In this document: positions 53,693-61,290 of the stretch, piece after piece
Numbering within the stretch: the stretch's first letter is position 1
Layout of the letters: every line of letters starts with the position of its first letter
Source: Mucilaginibacter endophyticus
GTDB lineage: Bacteria > Bacteroidota > Bacteroidia > Sphingobacteriales > Sphingobacteriaceae
Direction: 5' to 3'
Assembly: GCF_003351025.1 (NCBI RefSeq)
Contig: NZ_QPCG01000001.1
Location: 379,949-443,948, forward strand
DNA length: 64,000 bases
Notes under the pieces: model-generated
Databases searched by the model: none
What the model was told of the DNA's origin: nothing
What the model saw: the letters and a program-made list of their open reading frames with translations, nothing else
Made by a program: the position numbers and the translations under genes

Positions 53693-53875
53693 CTAATTTT
53701 CATCAGCTTCATTTTATATCCATTAATTTTTCCTGTCGTGTTTTGCCGCTTTTTAAGTGCATAAAAACTATTTTTTGCTTTTAAAAACCGAAACATATTT
53801 TCATATATTTAGCATTGCTTAACCTGCATATTAGGCGCCAAAACCAGTATAAATTATTGCAATTGCTTTTTACTT
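53693..53875. other. Noncoding stretch after the tRNA-like element
   Basis: This is an AT-rich interval leading to the TMEM220-like gene. No terminator, -7 box or small ORF was recognised, so the riboswitch transcript could run into the downstream gene. Confidence 0.4.
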
Positions 53876-54280
53876 ATGAAAATCTTCAACATTGTATGGG
53901 TTGTACTTTTTATCATCTTCGCGGGTTTACAGTATAATGATCCCGACCCATATCTTTGGATGCCTATTTATTTGTATTGCGCCTGGTTCTGCTATCTTGC
54001 GGCAAAAAAAGAATTTTATCCAATTGGATACGCGGTAGGTATCGCCATTTTTACAGGTTATGCCATTTATAAAATATTTGACAATAATGGCCTGGTAGAT
54101 TGGTTTGAATATCACCACGCCGAAAGCCTTGTTGAAACCATGAAGGCCGAAAAGCCCTGGGTTGAGGAAGTACGCGAGTTTTTTGGATTGGTGATATGTA
54201 TAGCAGTACTGGGAGCCAATTGGGTTTACGCGGTGAAAGAGCGTAAAAAAGTGCCGGTTAAAAAGAAAGGGAAAAGGTAA
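53876..54280 (+). CDS. TMEM220-like small membrane protein
   Basis: This 134-residue protein has about four membrane helices. It carries the TMEM220-family signature FAGLQYNDPDPYLWMPIYLY near its N-terminus and a basic C-terminal tail (KERKKVPVKKKGKR). Eukaryotic TMEM220 is uncharacterised biochemically and the bacterial role is unknown. The riboswitch and tRNA-like element lie upstream, but a regulatory link is not demonstrated. Confidence 0.82.
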   Translation: MKIFNIVWVVLFIIFAGLQYNDPDPYLWMPIYLYCAWFCYLAAKKEFYPIGYAVGIAIFTGYAIYKIFDNNGLVDWFEYHHAESLVETMKAEKPWVEEVREFFGLVICIAVLGANWVYAVKERKKVPVKKKGKR

Positions 54281-54364
54281 GGGGATTGTAGAAAGCCTTC
54301 TTCCACATCTTCGAAAAGCTACTGGATAGGTTATTTTTAAATCAAATCTTGAGTAAATAAGCGA

Positions 54365-54505
54365 TGTCATTTCGACGAACATGCGTTGGGGTTGAGCTCC
54401 GGTGAGGAGAAATCTTATACACCTTGCATTTTCGCTTTGCTTTGAGTATAAGATTTCTCTTTCGCCCCGCACATCAACCCAACTCGCTGCTCTATCGAAA
54501 TGACA
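54365..54505. repeat. Dispersed palindromic repeat, GTCATTTCGAC family (best copy)
   Basis: TGTCATTTCGA (54365-54375) and TCGAAATGACA (54495-54505) are perfect inverted ends. The inner arms AGAAATCTTATAC and GTATAAGATTTCT are also perfect. It lies between convergent TMEM220 and transglutaminase genes. Confidence 0.85.
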
Positions 54506-54581
54506 CTTTAGGAATATGATAGTTCACGGGAATACCGTAAAGTCCTTCTTTTAAAGAACAGCTTCTTGTTTAACATTTCTC

Positions 54582-55430
54582 CTACAAATACGACAATCCC
54601 TTAAACTCACCATCAACGTAATAAAATGGTTCAAAGCCGTCTTCGGCAAGCTCGCAGCTTACCTGCATGGTTGTAAAGGTAACGTCGCCAAAAATGTTGG
54701 CTATGGCCGAGTCGGCGGCATCATGACCGGTGGCTATTTTGACCAGGCCGTTTAATGGCACTAAGCGAGTAGCATCAAACAAAATCCATTTGCCGCCAAG
54801 GTACGCCTCAAAGCAGGCATGAAAGTCGGCAGGTTTAAGGTGATAGGCATAACCCGTAAAATATCTCGCCGGAATAGTTAAGGCACGACAAAGGGCGATA
54901 CCTAAATGCGCGAAGTCCCGGCAAACACCAGCCTGCTCGGTCACTGTATCGAAAGCTGATGTTTGTGAATTGGTTGAACCACTTAAATACTGCACGTTTT
55001 TATGGATCCAGTTGGTTAATTCAACTACCTGTTCAAAAGGGTTGGTTATATGCCCAAACATGTTATGCGCAAGGCGGTATAACTTGTCCGACTGGCAATA
55101 GCGGCTGGGGTTAAGATAAGGCAACACAGGCGAAGGCAATTCCGAAACGTGGGTTTCCTGTAGCTCACTGAAATCGGCTACTTCATAGCAATTATCAACT
55201 ACAGCCTTGTAAGTGACTTTAACATCAGGCGTATCGGCACTCACATCAAAGCGCACTAAACGGCTTTCGCCCTGCAGCGTTTGCAGTTCTTCAAACTTAA
55301 TGTACGGCTCTAAGCTAAATTCTTCGCTTAGTATGGTTTGATTGGGGCTGCGTAATGCATGTAGGTTTAAAATCAATGTGCCGGGCGACCGCACCACATA
55401 TTCCATTTGGGAAAACACATCGAATTTCAT
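54582..55430 (-). CDS. Transglutaminase-like cysteine protease-fold protein, Anbu partner
   Basis: This 282-residue cytoplasmic protein has the bacterial transglutaminase N-terminal beta domain (LILNLHALRSPNQTILSEEF) and a papain-like core. The catalytic triad is Cys170 (EQAGVCRDFAHLG), His204 (ADFHACFEAYL) and Asp219 (WILFDATR). Genes of this family sit beside Anbu proteasome-like genes and often beside alpha-E and ATP-grasp genes, a module thought to make and break peptide-like bonds. Here only Anbu is adjacent, 4 nt upstream. Its substrate is unknown. Confidence 0.9.
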   Translation of the reverse strand: MKFDVFSQMEYVVRSPGTLILNLHALRSPNQTILSEEFSLEPYIKFEELQTLQGESRLVRFDVSADTPDVKVTYKAVVDNCYEVADFSELQETHVSELPSPVLPYLNPSRYCQSDKLYRLAHNMFGHITNPFEQVVELTNWIHKNVQYLSGSTNSQTSAFDTVTEQAGVCRDFAHLGIALCRALTIPARYFTGYAYHLKPADFHACFEAYLGGKWILFDATRLVPLNGLVKIATGHDAADSAIANIFGDVTFTTMQVSCELAEDGFEPFYYVDGEFKGLSYL

Positions 55431-55434
55431 GTTA

Positions 55435-56172
55435 TCAACTTTCTGTTTTTATTTCTTCTAATTTGTTAAATGTCGCGTCCATCCAGTCTTCCGATATATG
55501 GTCGAGGGCAAGCTTCAGCTCTTCGGCCCATTGGGTTGAGATGTGTTCCAGATCTTGCTTGTTATAGCGCTGCTCAACAATATTGAAGCTGTCCTTTTTA
55601 TAGACAGCAACATCTATAGGGAAATCCACATTGTTTGAACTCACCCTTGTCGAATCGAACGAAAGGAAGCCTGTTTTCAAAGCCAGTTTCAGGCTCGAAT
55701 CTTCATCAAGGATCCGGTTAAGGATAGCCTTGCCATGGCCAGAATTGCCGATAACCACATAAGGCGCACCTTGTCCCAACTCTACCCAATTCCCTTCGGG
55801 ATAAAGCAAAAACAGCTTGTGCTCATCATCATCGCGTAATTGTCCGCCTATGATGGTATTCAGGTCAAACCGTAAGCCAGAGGCATCAAGCGATTCCTTA
55901 TCTTCCTGGGCGGCGCGTTTCACCTGTTCGCCAAAAGCATTCACGGCTTTGTACATTTTATTAAACTCGGCTGTTTCCAGGAGCTCATTAAAATAGATCA
56001 CGGCCTTATCGCGTACCGAGCGCAAACCACTGGTCATGATAAACAACGAGAAGTGATCTTTTTGTTCTATTGTGATCTTCTTTTTTACAGTAGTATCGGT
56101 CCCCGAAGTTATACGGGTATCGGCAATGGCCAGCAATCCCTCTTTAACTTTAATTCCCAGGCAATAAGTCAT
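55435..56172 (-). CDS. Anbu (ancestral beta subunit) proteasome-like peptidase
   Basis: This 245-residue protein has the Ntn-hydrolase proteasome fold: N-terminal MTYCLGIKVKEGLLAIADTR, then FSLFIMTSGLRSVRDKAVIY, LNTIIGGQL and FLLYPEGNWVELG. Removal of the initiator Met exposes Thr2 as the predicted nucleophile, as in Anbu proteins, which have no propeptide. Anbu assembles into open-ring helical complexes in other bacteria. The transglutaminase-like gene follows 4 nt downstream. A -7-like TTACTTTG (56208-56215) lies upstream. Confidence 0.88.
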   Translation of the reverse strand: MTYCLGIKVKEGLLAIADTRITSGTDTTVKKKITIEQKDHFSLFIMTSGLRSVRDKAVIYFNELLETAEFNKMYKAVNAFGEQVKRAAQEDKESLDASGLRFDLNTIIGGQLRDDDEHKLFLLYPEGNWVELGQGAPYVVIGNSGHGKAILNRILDEDSSLKLALKTGFLSFDSTRVSSNNVDFPIDVAVYKKDSFNIVEQRYNKQDLEHISTQWAEELKLALDHISEDWMDATFNKLEEIKTES

Positions 56173-56386
56173 TTGTTTAGCGAGTTCGTTATAAATTAAT
56201 ACCTGCCAAAGTAATTAAATAATGTGATAATTAACCTTTAAAAAGCCATCGCAGCCTTTTAGGAATTCCTGAAGTTGAATTTGAATTTAATTAACTGCCT
56301 TAAGATATAATATCCTATCCTAAAAAGAAAGTTCACAAAGCTTATTTTGCGCAAAAATATTCCTACCTTGTTTAAAATCTATCTCC

Positions 56387-56686
56387 ATGCACTACTCGCA
56401 ACAGGAAATACAACCGATTTTAACCAACCTCAATAAGAACAAATTTTATGAAAAGTTCTGCTATCAAGACTCCACGTCGAAATATAATTTGAAGTTTTCA
56501 TTTGGGATGACTAAGAATGTCAAGTTTTCAATACTCCTTATTCAAGGTCACGTACAATTTCTTATAGATAGCGTCGGGGTTAATGAACTTTCTGCGGCTA
56601 TAGTTAACATGCAGCATTTAAGACAAATTTTAGATACAAAAAAAACTACAATCGAAAATCAATTTAATATGATGATAAGAGATTAA
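56387..56686 (+). CDS. Small protein of unknown function
   Basis: This 99-residue soluble protein (MHYSQQEIQPILTNLNKNKF, YNLKFSFGMTKNVKFSILLI, INEL-like VNELSAAIVNMQHLRQILDT) has no signal peptide and a likely alpha/beta fold. I recognise no family. It stands alone between divergent and downstream genes, has no clear promoter and is markedly AT-rich. It may be lineage-specific or recently acquired. Confidence 0.5.
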   Translation: MHYSQQEIQPILTNLNKNKFYEKFCYQDSTSKYNLKFSFGMTKNVKFSILLIQGHVQFLIDSVGVNELSAAIVNMQHLRQILDTKKTTIENQFNMMIRD

Positions 56687-56931
56687 AAAAGCACCCCGAC
56701 GAAGAACATAGCTGAAGAACAAAATCCATAACTGCAAATGCATAACATGGCTTTAAATAATTCGGGGCGGGATCTATATTTTTCTTTTTACCGCGCATTT
56801 AATATTAATTGATTAGAATAATCATTTTAATAAATGCGAATTAATTTCTTAGATTTATAGTATCGCAACTTGTTAATAACCAATTATTAATAGCATCTTT
56901 TAGCATCTACCTAAAAATTTTATTGTAAAAA

Positions 56932-57936
56932 ATGAACCTTAGATCAGCATCCCTCACCTTGCTATTATTTTTTACCTTGAGCTTTTCCAAAGCGCAAAAA
57001 CACAATCCGATCCCTGTTATTTTTGATACTGATATTGCCGGTGATTATGACGATGTAGGGGCGATGGCATTGCTGCATGCCTTTGCCGATAAAGGGGAGG
57101 CAAAAATCTTAGCAACGATATCATGCAATGCTTTTGAAACCACCGCGCCAACCATCAGCGTGATCAATACATACTTTGGGAGGCCTGAAATCCCGATAGG
57201 GATTGTAAAAAAAGATAAACCCAATAAAGACTGCGCGCAACGATGGGCGCAAGCAATCATAGCCGGATATCCGCATAAAATTAAATCAAACAGCCAGGCA
57301 GTTGAGGCGGTGTCGCTTTATCGCAAAATACTGGCAAGCCAGGCCGATGGCAGTGTAACCATTATTTCGGTAGGTTTTTTTACCAACCTGGCCGATTTGC
57401 TTCGTTCAGGAGCTGATAAATACAGCAAGTTAACAGGAGTGCAACTGGTAAAACAGAAAGTGAAAAACCTGGTATCTATGGCTACCGGCATAGGTGCCGA
57501 TGGTAAAACATTTAGCGAGTATAATGTAAATGTAGACGCAGCTTCGGCGCAGGAGGTATTTAAAAACTGGCCTACGCCGATAACCTTAAGCGGTTTTGAA
57601 ATAGGCGAAAAGATCCTGACGGGAATTAAGCTCACCCATAATTATTCGATACAAAACAGCCCGATAAAGGATGCCTTTCAGATTGCGCTGGACATGGATA
57701 AAAATACAATAGGCCGTAACAGTTGGGATGAAACAGCCGTGCTAACTGCCATCAGAGGGCCTAAGCCCTATTTTGCGTACCGAAAGCTTAATATGGAGAT
57801 AAAGGATGATGGTACCGACGTGGTAATACCGGGCGAACGGTTTTTATACCTTCAGTTTGCCATGGAACCGGGAGCTATTGCAAAAGATATTGAACAACTG
57901 ATGATGCATCAGCCTTTAAAAAAGGCCAAACGGTAG
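56932..57936 (+). CDS. Exported nucleoside hydrolase (IU family)
   Basis: This 334-residue protein has a signal peptide (SASLTLLLFFTLSFSKA) and the inosine-uridine nucleoside hydrolase domain. The calcium motif FDTDIAGDYDDVGAMALL (Asp34, Asp38, Asp40, Asp41) and the C-terminal Asp/His region WDETAVLTAIRG are present. It cleaves the N-glycosidic bond of nucleosides, here in the periplasm, probably for salvage. Other family members hydrolyse ribosylated compounds, so the substrate is inferred. Confidence 0.9.
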   Translation: MNLRSASLTLLLFFTLSFSKAQKHNPIPVIFDTDIAGDYDDVGAMALLHAFADKGEAKILATISCNAFETTAPTISVINTYFGRPEIPIGIVKKDKPNKDCAQRWAQAIIAGYPHKIKSNSQAVEAVSLYRKILASQADGSVTIISVGFFTNLADLLRSGADKYSKLTGVQLVKQKVKNLVSMATGIGADGKTFSEYNVNVDAASAQEVFKNWPTPITLSGFEIGEKILTGIKLTHNYSIQNSPIKDAFQIALDMDKNTIGRNSWDETAVLTAIRGPKPYFAYRKLNMEIKDDGTDVVIPGERFLYLQFAMEPGAIAKDIEQLMMHQPLKKAKR

Positions 57937-58004
57937 TGGTTAAAAAAATACCAACTACTTGGTATTGAATTTTCGGCCGATTGGTGGCACCTTAGTTTTA
58001 AATT

Positions 58005-58229
58005 ATGAGCAAACCAATTAAAATTCAGGTATCAATTTTTTGCGAGCCTTGCATCATTTGCGGCAGCAGACCTGTAATTGCACAGGCCAAGGGTAAATTT
58101 ATAGTGAGATGCGGTGCCAATCCGGATCATTATCAAACTCCGCCGGGTTTGGTTGATATTGCCAATTGGAATAAGCATAATAAGCGCGATCCTAAAATAC
58201 TTGTATCCAGTCAGCTAAAGCACGGCTGA
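58005..58229 (+). CDS. Small zinc-ribbon protein resembling Lar restriction-alleviation proteins
   Basis: This 74-residue protein has a Cys cluster, CEPCIICGSRP, then VRCGANPDH and the ending LVDIANWNKHN. The pattern CxxCG-P...V-C...AxxxWN is that of Lar-like zinc ribbons (restriction alleviation in phages and bacteria). The C-terminal DIANWNKHN matches the AIxAWNxR helix of that family. The match is by eye and could be a generic zinc ribbon. Its stop is immediately next to the stop of the convergent YdcF-like gene (shared TGATCA). Confidence 0.55.
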   Translation: MSKPIKIQVSIFCEPCIICGSRPVIAQAKGKFIVRCGANPDHYQTPPGLVDIANWNKHNKRDPKILVSSQLKHG

Positions 58230-58979
58230 TCATTTAAAATAGCGGGTTACCACGTAGCCGATGGCTTCTTTTATGTACGTTCCCCAACCGGCCAGGGCGC
58301 CGGCATTGGGCAGGAAGTCATCGAATGATACGGCAAATCTCCGGCTTGAAAAATTGCATGGGTACGCGATAACATCAACCCCCTGCTTTTTAAATATCAT
58401 CAAGGAGCGGCGCATGTGAAATGCCGAGGTAACCAACAGATAGGGGCCTTTAAGTTTGTGCTGTTGCAGTACTACTTTTGAAAATGCAGCATTCTCGATG
58501 GTGTTACGCGATTTGGATTCGCTGAGTATACAACTGTCGGGTACCTGCATTTCCCTCAGTTGCTCCCTCGTCCAATCGCCCTCCCTGAATGCTGAAGGCA
58601 TCAAAAGACCATTTCCTCCTGTTACCAAAAGATGACTAACCTGACCGGTTTTTTGTAATCGTACGCCTTGAATAAACCTATCTGCAGCAGCGTTAAAAAA
58701 GCCTCCGCCGTTGCCATCATCTGAGCTGAAACCGCCCAGCACAATAGCGCAAGTATATTTTTTACCGGCTGGTACATTTATTTCCCTGATATCCCAGCAC
58801 CAGCTTACAAAGTTAATTACCAGCGGGTTGGAGAAAATATAAAGTGCAATAATACCGATAAGCAAAAATTTCCGTTTACGTTTTACGTTCTTTGAAAAAA
58901 GGGCTATCAGTAAAAATGCAAATACCCATAAAAGCAGGTTCATTATAAATGAAAGCACTTTTGAAAATATAAAAAACAT
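58230..58979 (-). CDS. YdcF/SanA-family (DUF218) membrane protein
   Basis: This is a 249-residue protein with two N-terminal membrane helices (FFIFSKVLSFIMNLLLWVFA and FLLIGIIALYIFSNPLVINF) and a periplasmic DUF218 domain. The domain motifs are AIVLGGFSSDDGNGGGFFNA, LLVTGGNGLLMPSAFREGDW, SKSRNTIENAAFSK and LLVTSAFHMRRSLMIFKK. ElyC/SanA homologues affect envelope polysaccharide and vancomycin tolerance in other bacteria. The start is ATG 58979. The longer start is a TTG at 59039 that lies upstream of a -7 box. Confidence 0.88.
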   Translation of the reverse strand: MFFIFSKVLSFIMNLLLWVFAFLLIALFSKNVKRKRKFLLIGIIALYIFSNPLVINFVSWCWDIREINVPAGKKYTCAIVLGGFSSDDGNGGGFFNAAADRFIQGVRLQKTGQVSHLLVTGGNGLLMPSAFREGDWTREQLREMQVPDSCILSESKSRNTIENAAFSKVVLQQHKLKGPYLLVTSAFHMRRSLMIFKKQGVDVIAYPCNFSSRRFAVSFDDFLPNAGALAGWGTYIKEAIGYVVTRYFK

Positions 58980-59005
58980 ATTGTGGCTATTGTGTTTAAG
59001 TACTT

Positions 59006-59040
59006 CAAATATAGAAGCTTTTAGTATACCGGGTAACAAA
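59006..59040 (-). promoter_or_regulatory. Promoter of the YdcF-like gene
   Basis: On the reverse strand, TTTG (59040-59037), a 23-nt spacer and TATATTTG (59013-59006) match the Bacteroidota promoter. The start codon follows 26 nt later at 58979. Confidence 0.55.
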
Positions 59041-59080
59041 CTGGCATTATCATTGTCATATATTAGAAAAGAAAATTCAA

Positions 59081-59290
59081 ATGGGCTTTATCAAAACTCT
59101 TGCTATAGGTGCTGCAGTTGCTTACGGCATAAATTACGTAACCAAAAAAGGACCGGACGGTAAATCGATCATCGATAACCTGGTTGACAATGCCCCTGAA
59201 TGGGCAGATCGCGCTAAAAAATACGGTGAGCTTACTTTAGAGCAAATTGCCGTACGCACTCAAAATTTCAGGGACAACAGCAGGCGTTAA
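59081..59290 (+). CDS. Small membrane-anchored protein (YtxH-like)
   Basis: This is a 69-residue protein with one short hydrophobic N-terminal helix (FIKTLAIGAAVAYGINYV) and a charged helical tail. The layout resembles YtxH-type small proteins. The function is unknown. It is 12 nt before the GDSL esterase gene and probably co-transcribed with it. Confidence 0.55.
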   Translation: MGFIKTLAIGAAVAYGINYVTKKGPDGKSIIDNLVDNAPEWADRAKKYGELTLEQIAVRTQNFRDNSRR

Positions 59291-59302
59291 CTTACCCTGC
59301 TT

Positions 59303-59857
59303 ATGCACAATATATTATTCTTTGGCGATAGCCTTACGGCAGGCTATGGCCTTAAAGATATAAAGAATGAATCATTACCTGCGCTGATCCAGCAAAGAAT
59401 TGATGCCGCGGGTTTGGCTTATCACACAATTAATGGCGGGCTCAGCGGCGATACTACTTCAGGCGGCCTGTACAGACTTGACTACTGGATTAACCGGCCT
59501 GTAGCTGTATTTGTGTTGGAACTGGGTATTAATGATATCATTAGGGGAATCCCGCCCCAAACTACGGCGCATAACCTGCAAACCATAATTGACAGGGTTA
59601 AACAAAGACATCCTGATGTTAAAATAGCCTTAATGGGTATGGAAATTCCTGCTTTTATTCCCGGTGCATTTGCTGCACAGTTTAAAGCCATTTTCCGAAG
59701 GCTTTCAGAAGTAAATAACACGGCTTTTGTCCCGTTTTATTTACAGGATGTTGCCGGTATAGCTCACCTTAACCTGCCCGACAGGCTTCATCCAAACGCC
59801 GAAGGTTATAAGGTTATAGCCGATAACGTTTGGCCAGTAATAAAAAAGTTGCTGTAA
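59303..59857 (+). CDS. GDSL-family arylesterase (TesA-like)
   Basis: This 184-residue SGNH hydrolase has block I FFGDSLTAGYG (Ser10), block II NGGLSGDTTSGG, block III LELGINDIIRGI and block V DRLHPNAEGY (Asp/His). It is the size of TesA/arylesterases that cleave short acyl esters, thioesters or lysophospholipids. No signal peptide is present, so it is probably cytoplasmic, unlike E. coli TesA. The symbol is left blank because the substrate is not certain. Confidence 0.9.
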   Translation: MHNILFFGDSLTAGYGLKDIKNESLPALIQQRIDAAGLAYHTINGGLSGDTTSGGLYRLDYWINRPVAVFVLELGINDIIRGIPPQTTAHNLQTIIDRVKQRHPDVKIALMGMEIPAFIPGAFAAQFKAIFRRLSEVNNTAFVPFYLQDVAGIAHLNLPDRLHPNAEGYKVIADNVWPVIKKLL

Positions 59858-59913
59858 ATTAATACTGAATGTGTTGGCTTTCGGCTTTAAGCATTCTGCT
59901 TTCAGCCTTTAAA

Positions 59914-60960
59914 CTAAACCATTTCTTCTTTTTTACCTTGCTCTACAGTTTTCTTTTCCTGTTGATGGTCTTTTGGCTCAAGAGATTCAAAGTAGGCCTT
60001 TTTAACTACCGTTGTCATTTTATGATCGCCGGTGTGGCTCCAGCCGGGAGGCATAATAATATACAGGAACTTGTTTTTGATACCCGGGGCGTTGCGCACA
60101 TCTTTAGCCAGCGCTATGATCTCGCCAAAGTAGGCATCTAAAAAGCTGTTTTTAATCATAGGGCGGCTGATGCCATATTCAATCGGGATTTTGCGGTCTT
60201 CATTTTGGAAAGTGCCGAATACTTTGTCCCATATAGGCAGGAGGTTGCAAAAATTGGTATCCATATATAATGGGTTGCGCGCATGATGCACCCTGTGGTG
60301 CGATGGCGTAAGTACAATTTTATTCAGGAAACCGAGCCGGCCATCTTCAATAAGGTTTTCGCCGATATGGATCATTGATCCCCAGAAACCATCTATAAAC
60401 ATAATCACAAACAGCATTGGCGGGTTTACACCCAGTAAAATGCAAATGCTGGTACGGATGAGATCAGCATAAGGAGCTTCAAGGAAAAAGTGCGCGAAGG
60501 TAACCGAAAGGTTCATGCTTTCGGGCGCGTGGTGAGTTGAATGCAGGCACCAGAGTATCCTTACCTTATGTGCAAGATAATGGTACCAGAAATGCGCGAA
60601 TTCCCACACGATATAACCGTAAATGAACCAGTACCAGGTAAACGAGGTTTTAAATATCGTGAACCTCGAAAAAAAGCCAATGCAGAAGCCTACCATGGCT
60701 ATAGATAATACGCTACCAACAAAAGCATTAAGTACGTATGTCCAAAATGAGATCTTATAATGGATCACTTTGAATTTTTTATAAAAAGCGCCCCTAATGA
60801 TCTCGAATACCAGGAGTACAGGCAGCATGGGCCCCAATAAGGCTGTGATGCCATCATAGGTGAGCAGTTTACCATAATCGCCCGATTTGACGATGTCATA
60901 TAATCCGCCTAAGCCAAAAAATCCTGTAATATGATCGTATATCGCTTTTAAAAAATCCAT
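59914..60960 (-). CDS. Sterol-desaturase/fatty-acid-hydroxylase family membrane protein
   Basis: This 348-residue diiron membrane protein has several helices and the His-box set of the superfamily: EFAHFWYHYLAHK, WCLHSTHHAPESMN and HHRVHHARNP. It inserts oxygen into or desaturates lipids. The substrate in this lineage is unknown (hydroxylated sphingolipid or fatty acid are candidates). The C-terminal tail is acidic/basic and unstructured. A -7 box lies at 60996-61003. Confidence 0.9.
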   Translation of the reverse strand: MDFLKAIYDHITGFFGLGGLYDIVKSGDYGKLLTYDGITALLGPMLPVLLVFEIIRGAFYKKFKVIHYKISFWTYVLNAFVGSVLSIAMVGFCIGFFSRFTIFKTSFTWYWFIYGYIVWEFAHFWYHYLAHKVRILWCLHSTHHAPESMNLSVTFAHFFLEAPYADLIRTSICILLGVNPPMLFVIMFIDGFWGSMIHIGENLIEDGRLGFLNKIVLTPSHHRVHHARNPLYMDTNFCNLLPIWDKVFGTFQNEDRKIPIEYGISRPMIKNSFLDAYFGEIIALAKDVRNAPGIKNKFLYIIMPPGWSHTGDHKMTTVVKKAYFESLEPKDHQQEKKTVEQGKKEEMV

Positions 60961-60995
60961 TTTGAAAAATTAGGTTAACCGGTAAAAGGTTTTTC

Positions 60996-61003
60996 CAAAT
61001 CTA
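60996..61003 (-). promoter_or_regulatory. -7 box of the sterol-desaturase-family gene
   Basis: TAGATTTG on the reverse strand matches TAnnTTTG, 35 nt upstream of the ATG at 60960. The rest of the gap to 61290 holds no recognised feature. Confidence 0.45.
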
Positions 61004-61290
61004 TAAATTTTATTTGTATGTATGTAGGTACATGTTACTTTTTTTAGAAAATAACGTCTCTTTAAATGTGTTGTAAATGAGCGTAATGCTTTAAGCTTTT
61101 TAACAGCCTGTAACTCTGGTAACTGTGCAGTTGTTATAAAAGCGGACGCAGCATGTACGCTTTCGTACAGTAATGCTACTTGTTTTTGTTTAAATATTTG
61201 ATAATTAATAAGTTGTATAAATGGCACATGTTTTATTTAGTAACTGTAGTTGTGTACTGCCTTTTGATAAACTGATAACCTGTTTGGGAT

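Noticed and set aside
53927-54472. 181-codon reverse ORF over the TMEM220-like gene and a repeat
   Set aside because: It is antisense to a recognisable membrane protein and continues through a palindromic repeat, so it is not a gene.
60970-61227. 85-codon reverse ORF between the sterol-desaturase-family gene and the ABC permease
   Set aside because: It overlaps the -7 box of the downstream gene, has no family features and an unusual composition. It is best read as chance in a noncoding gap.
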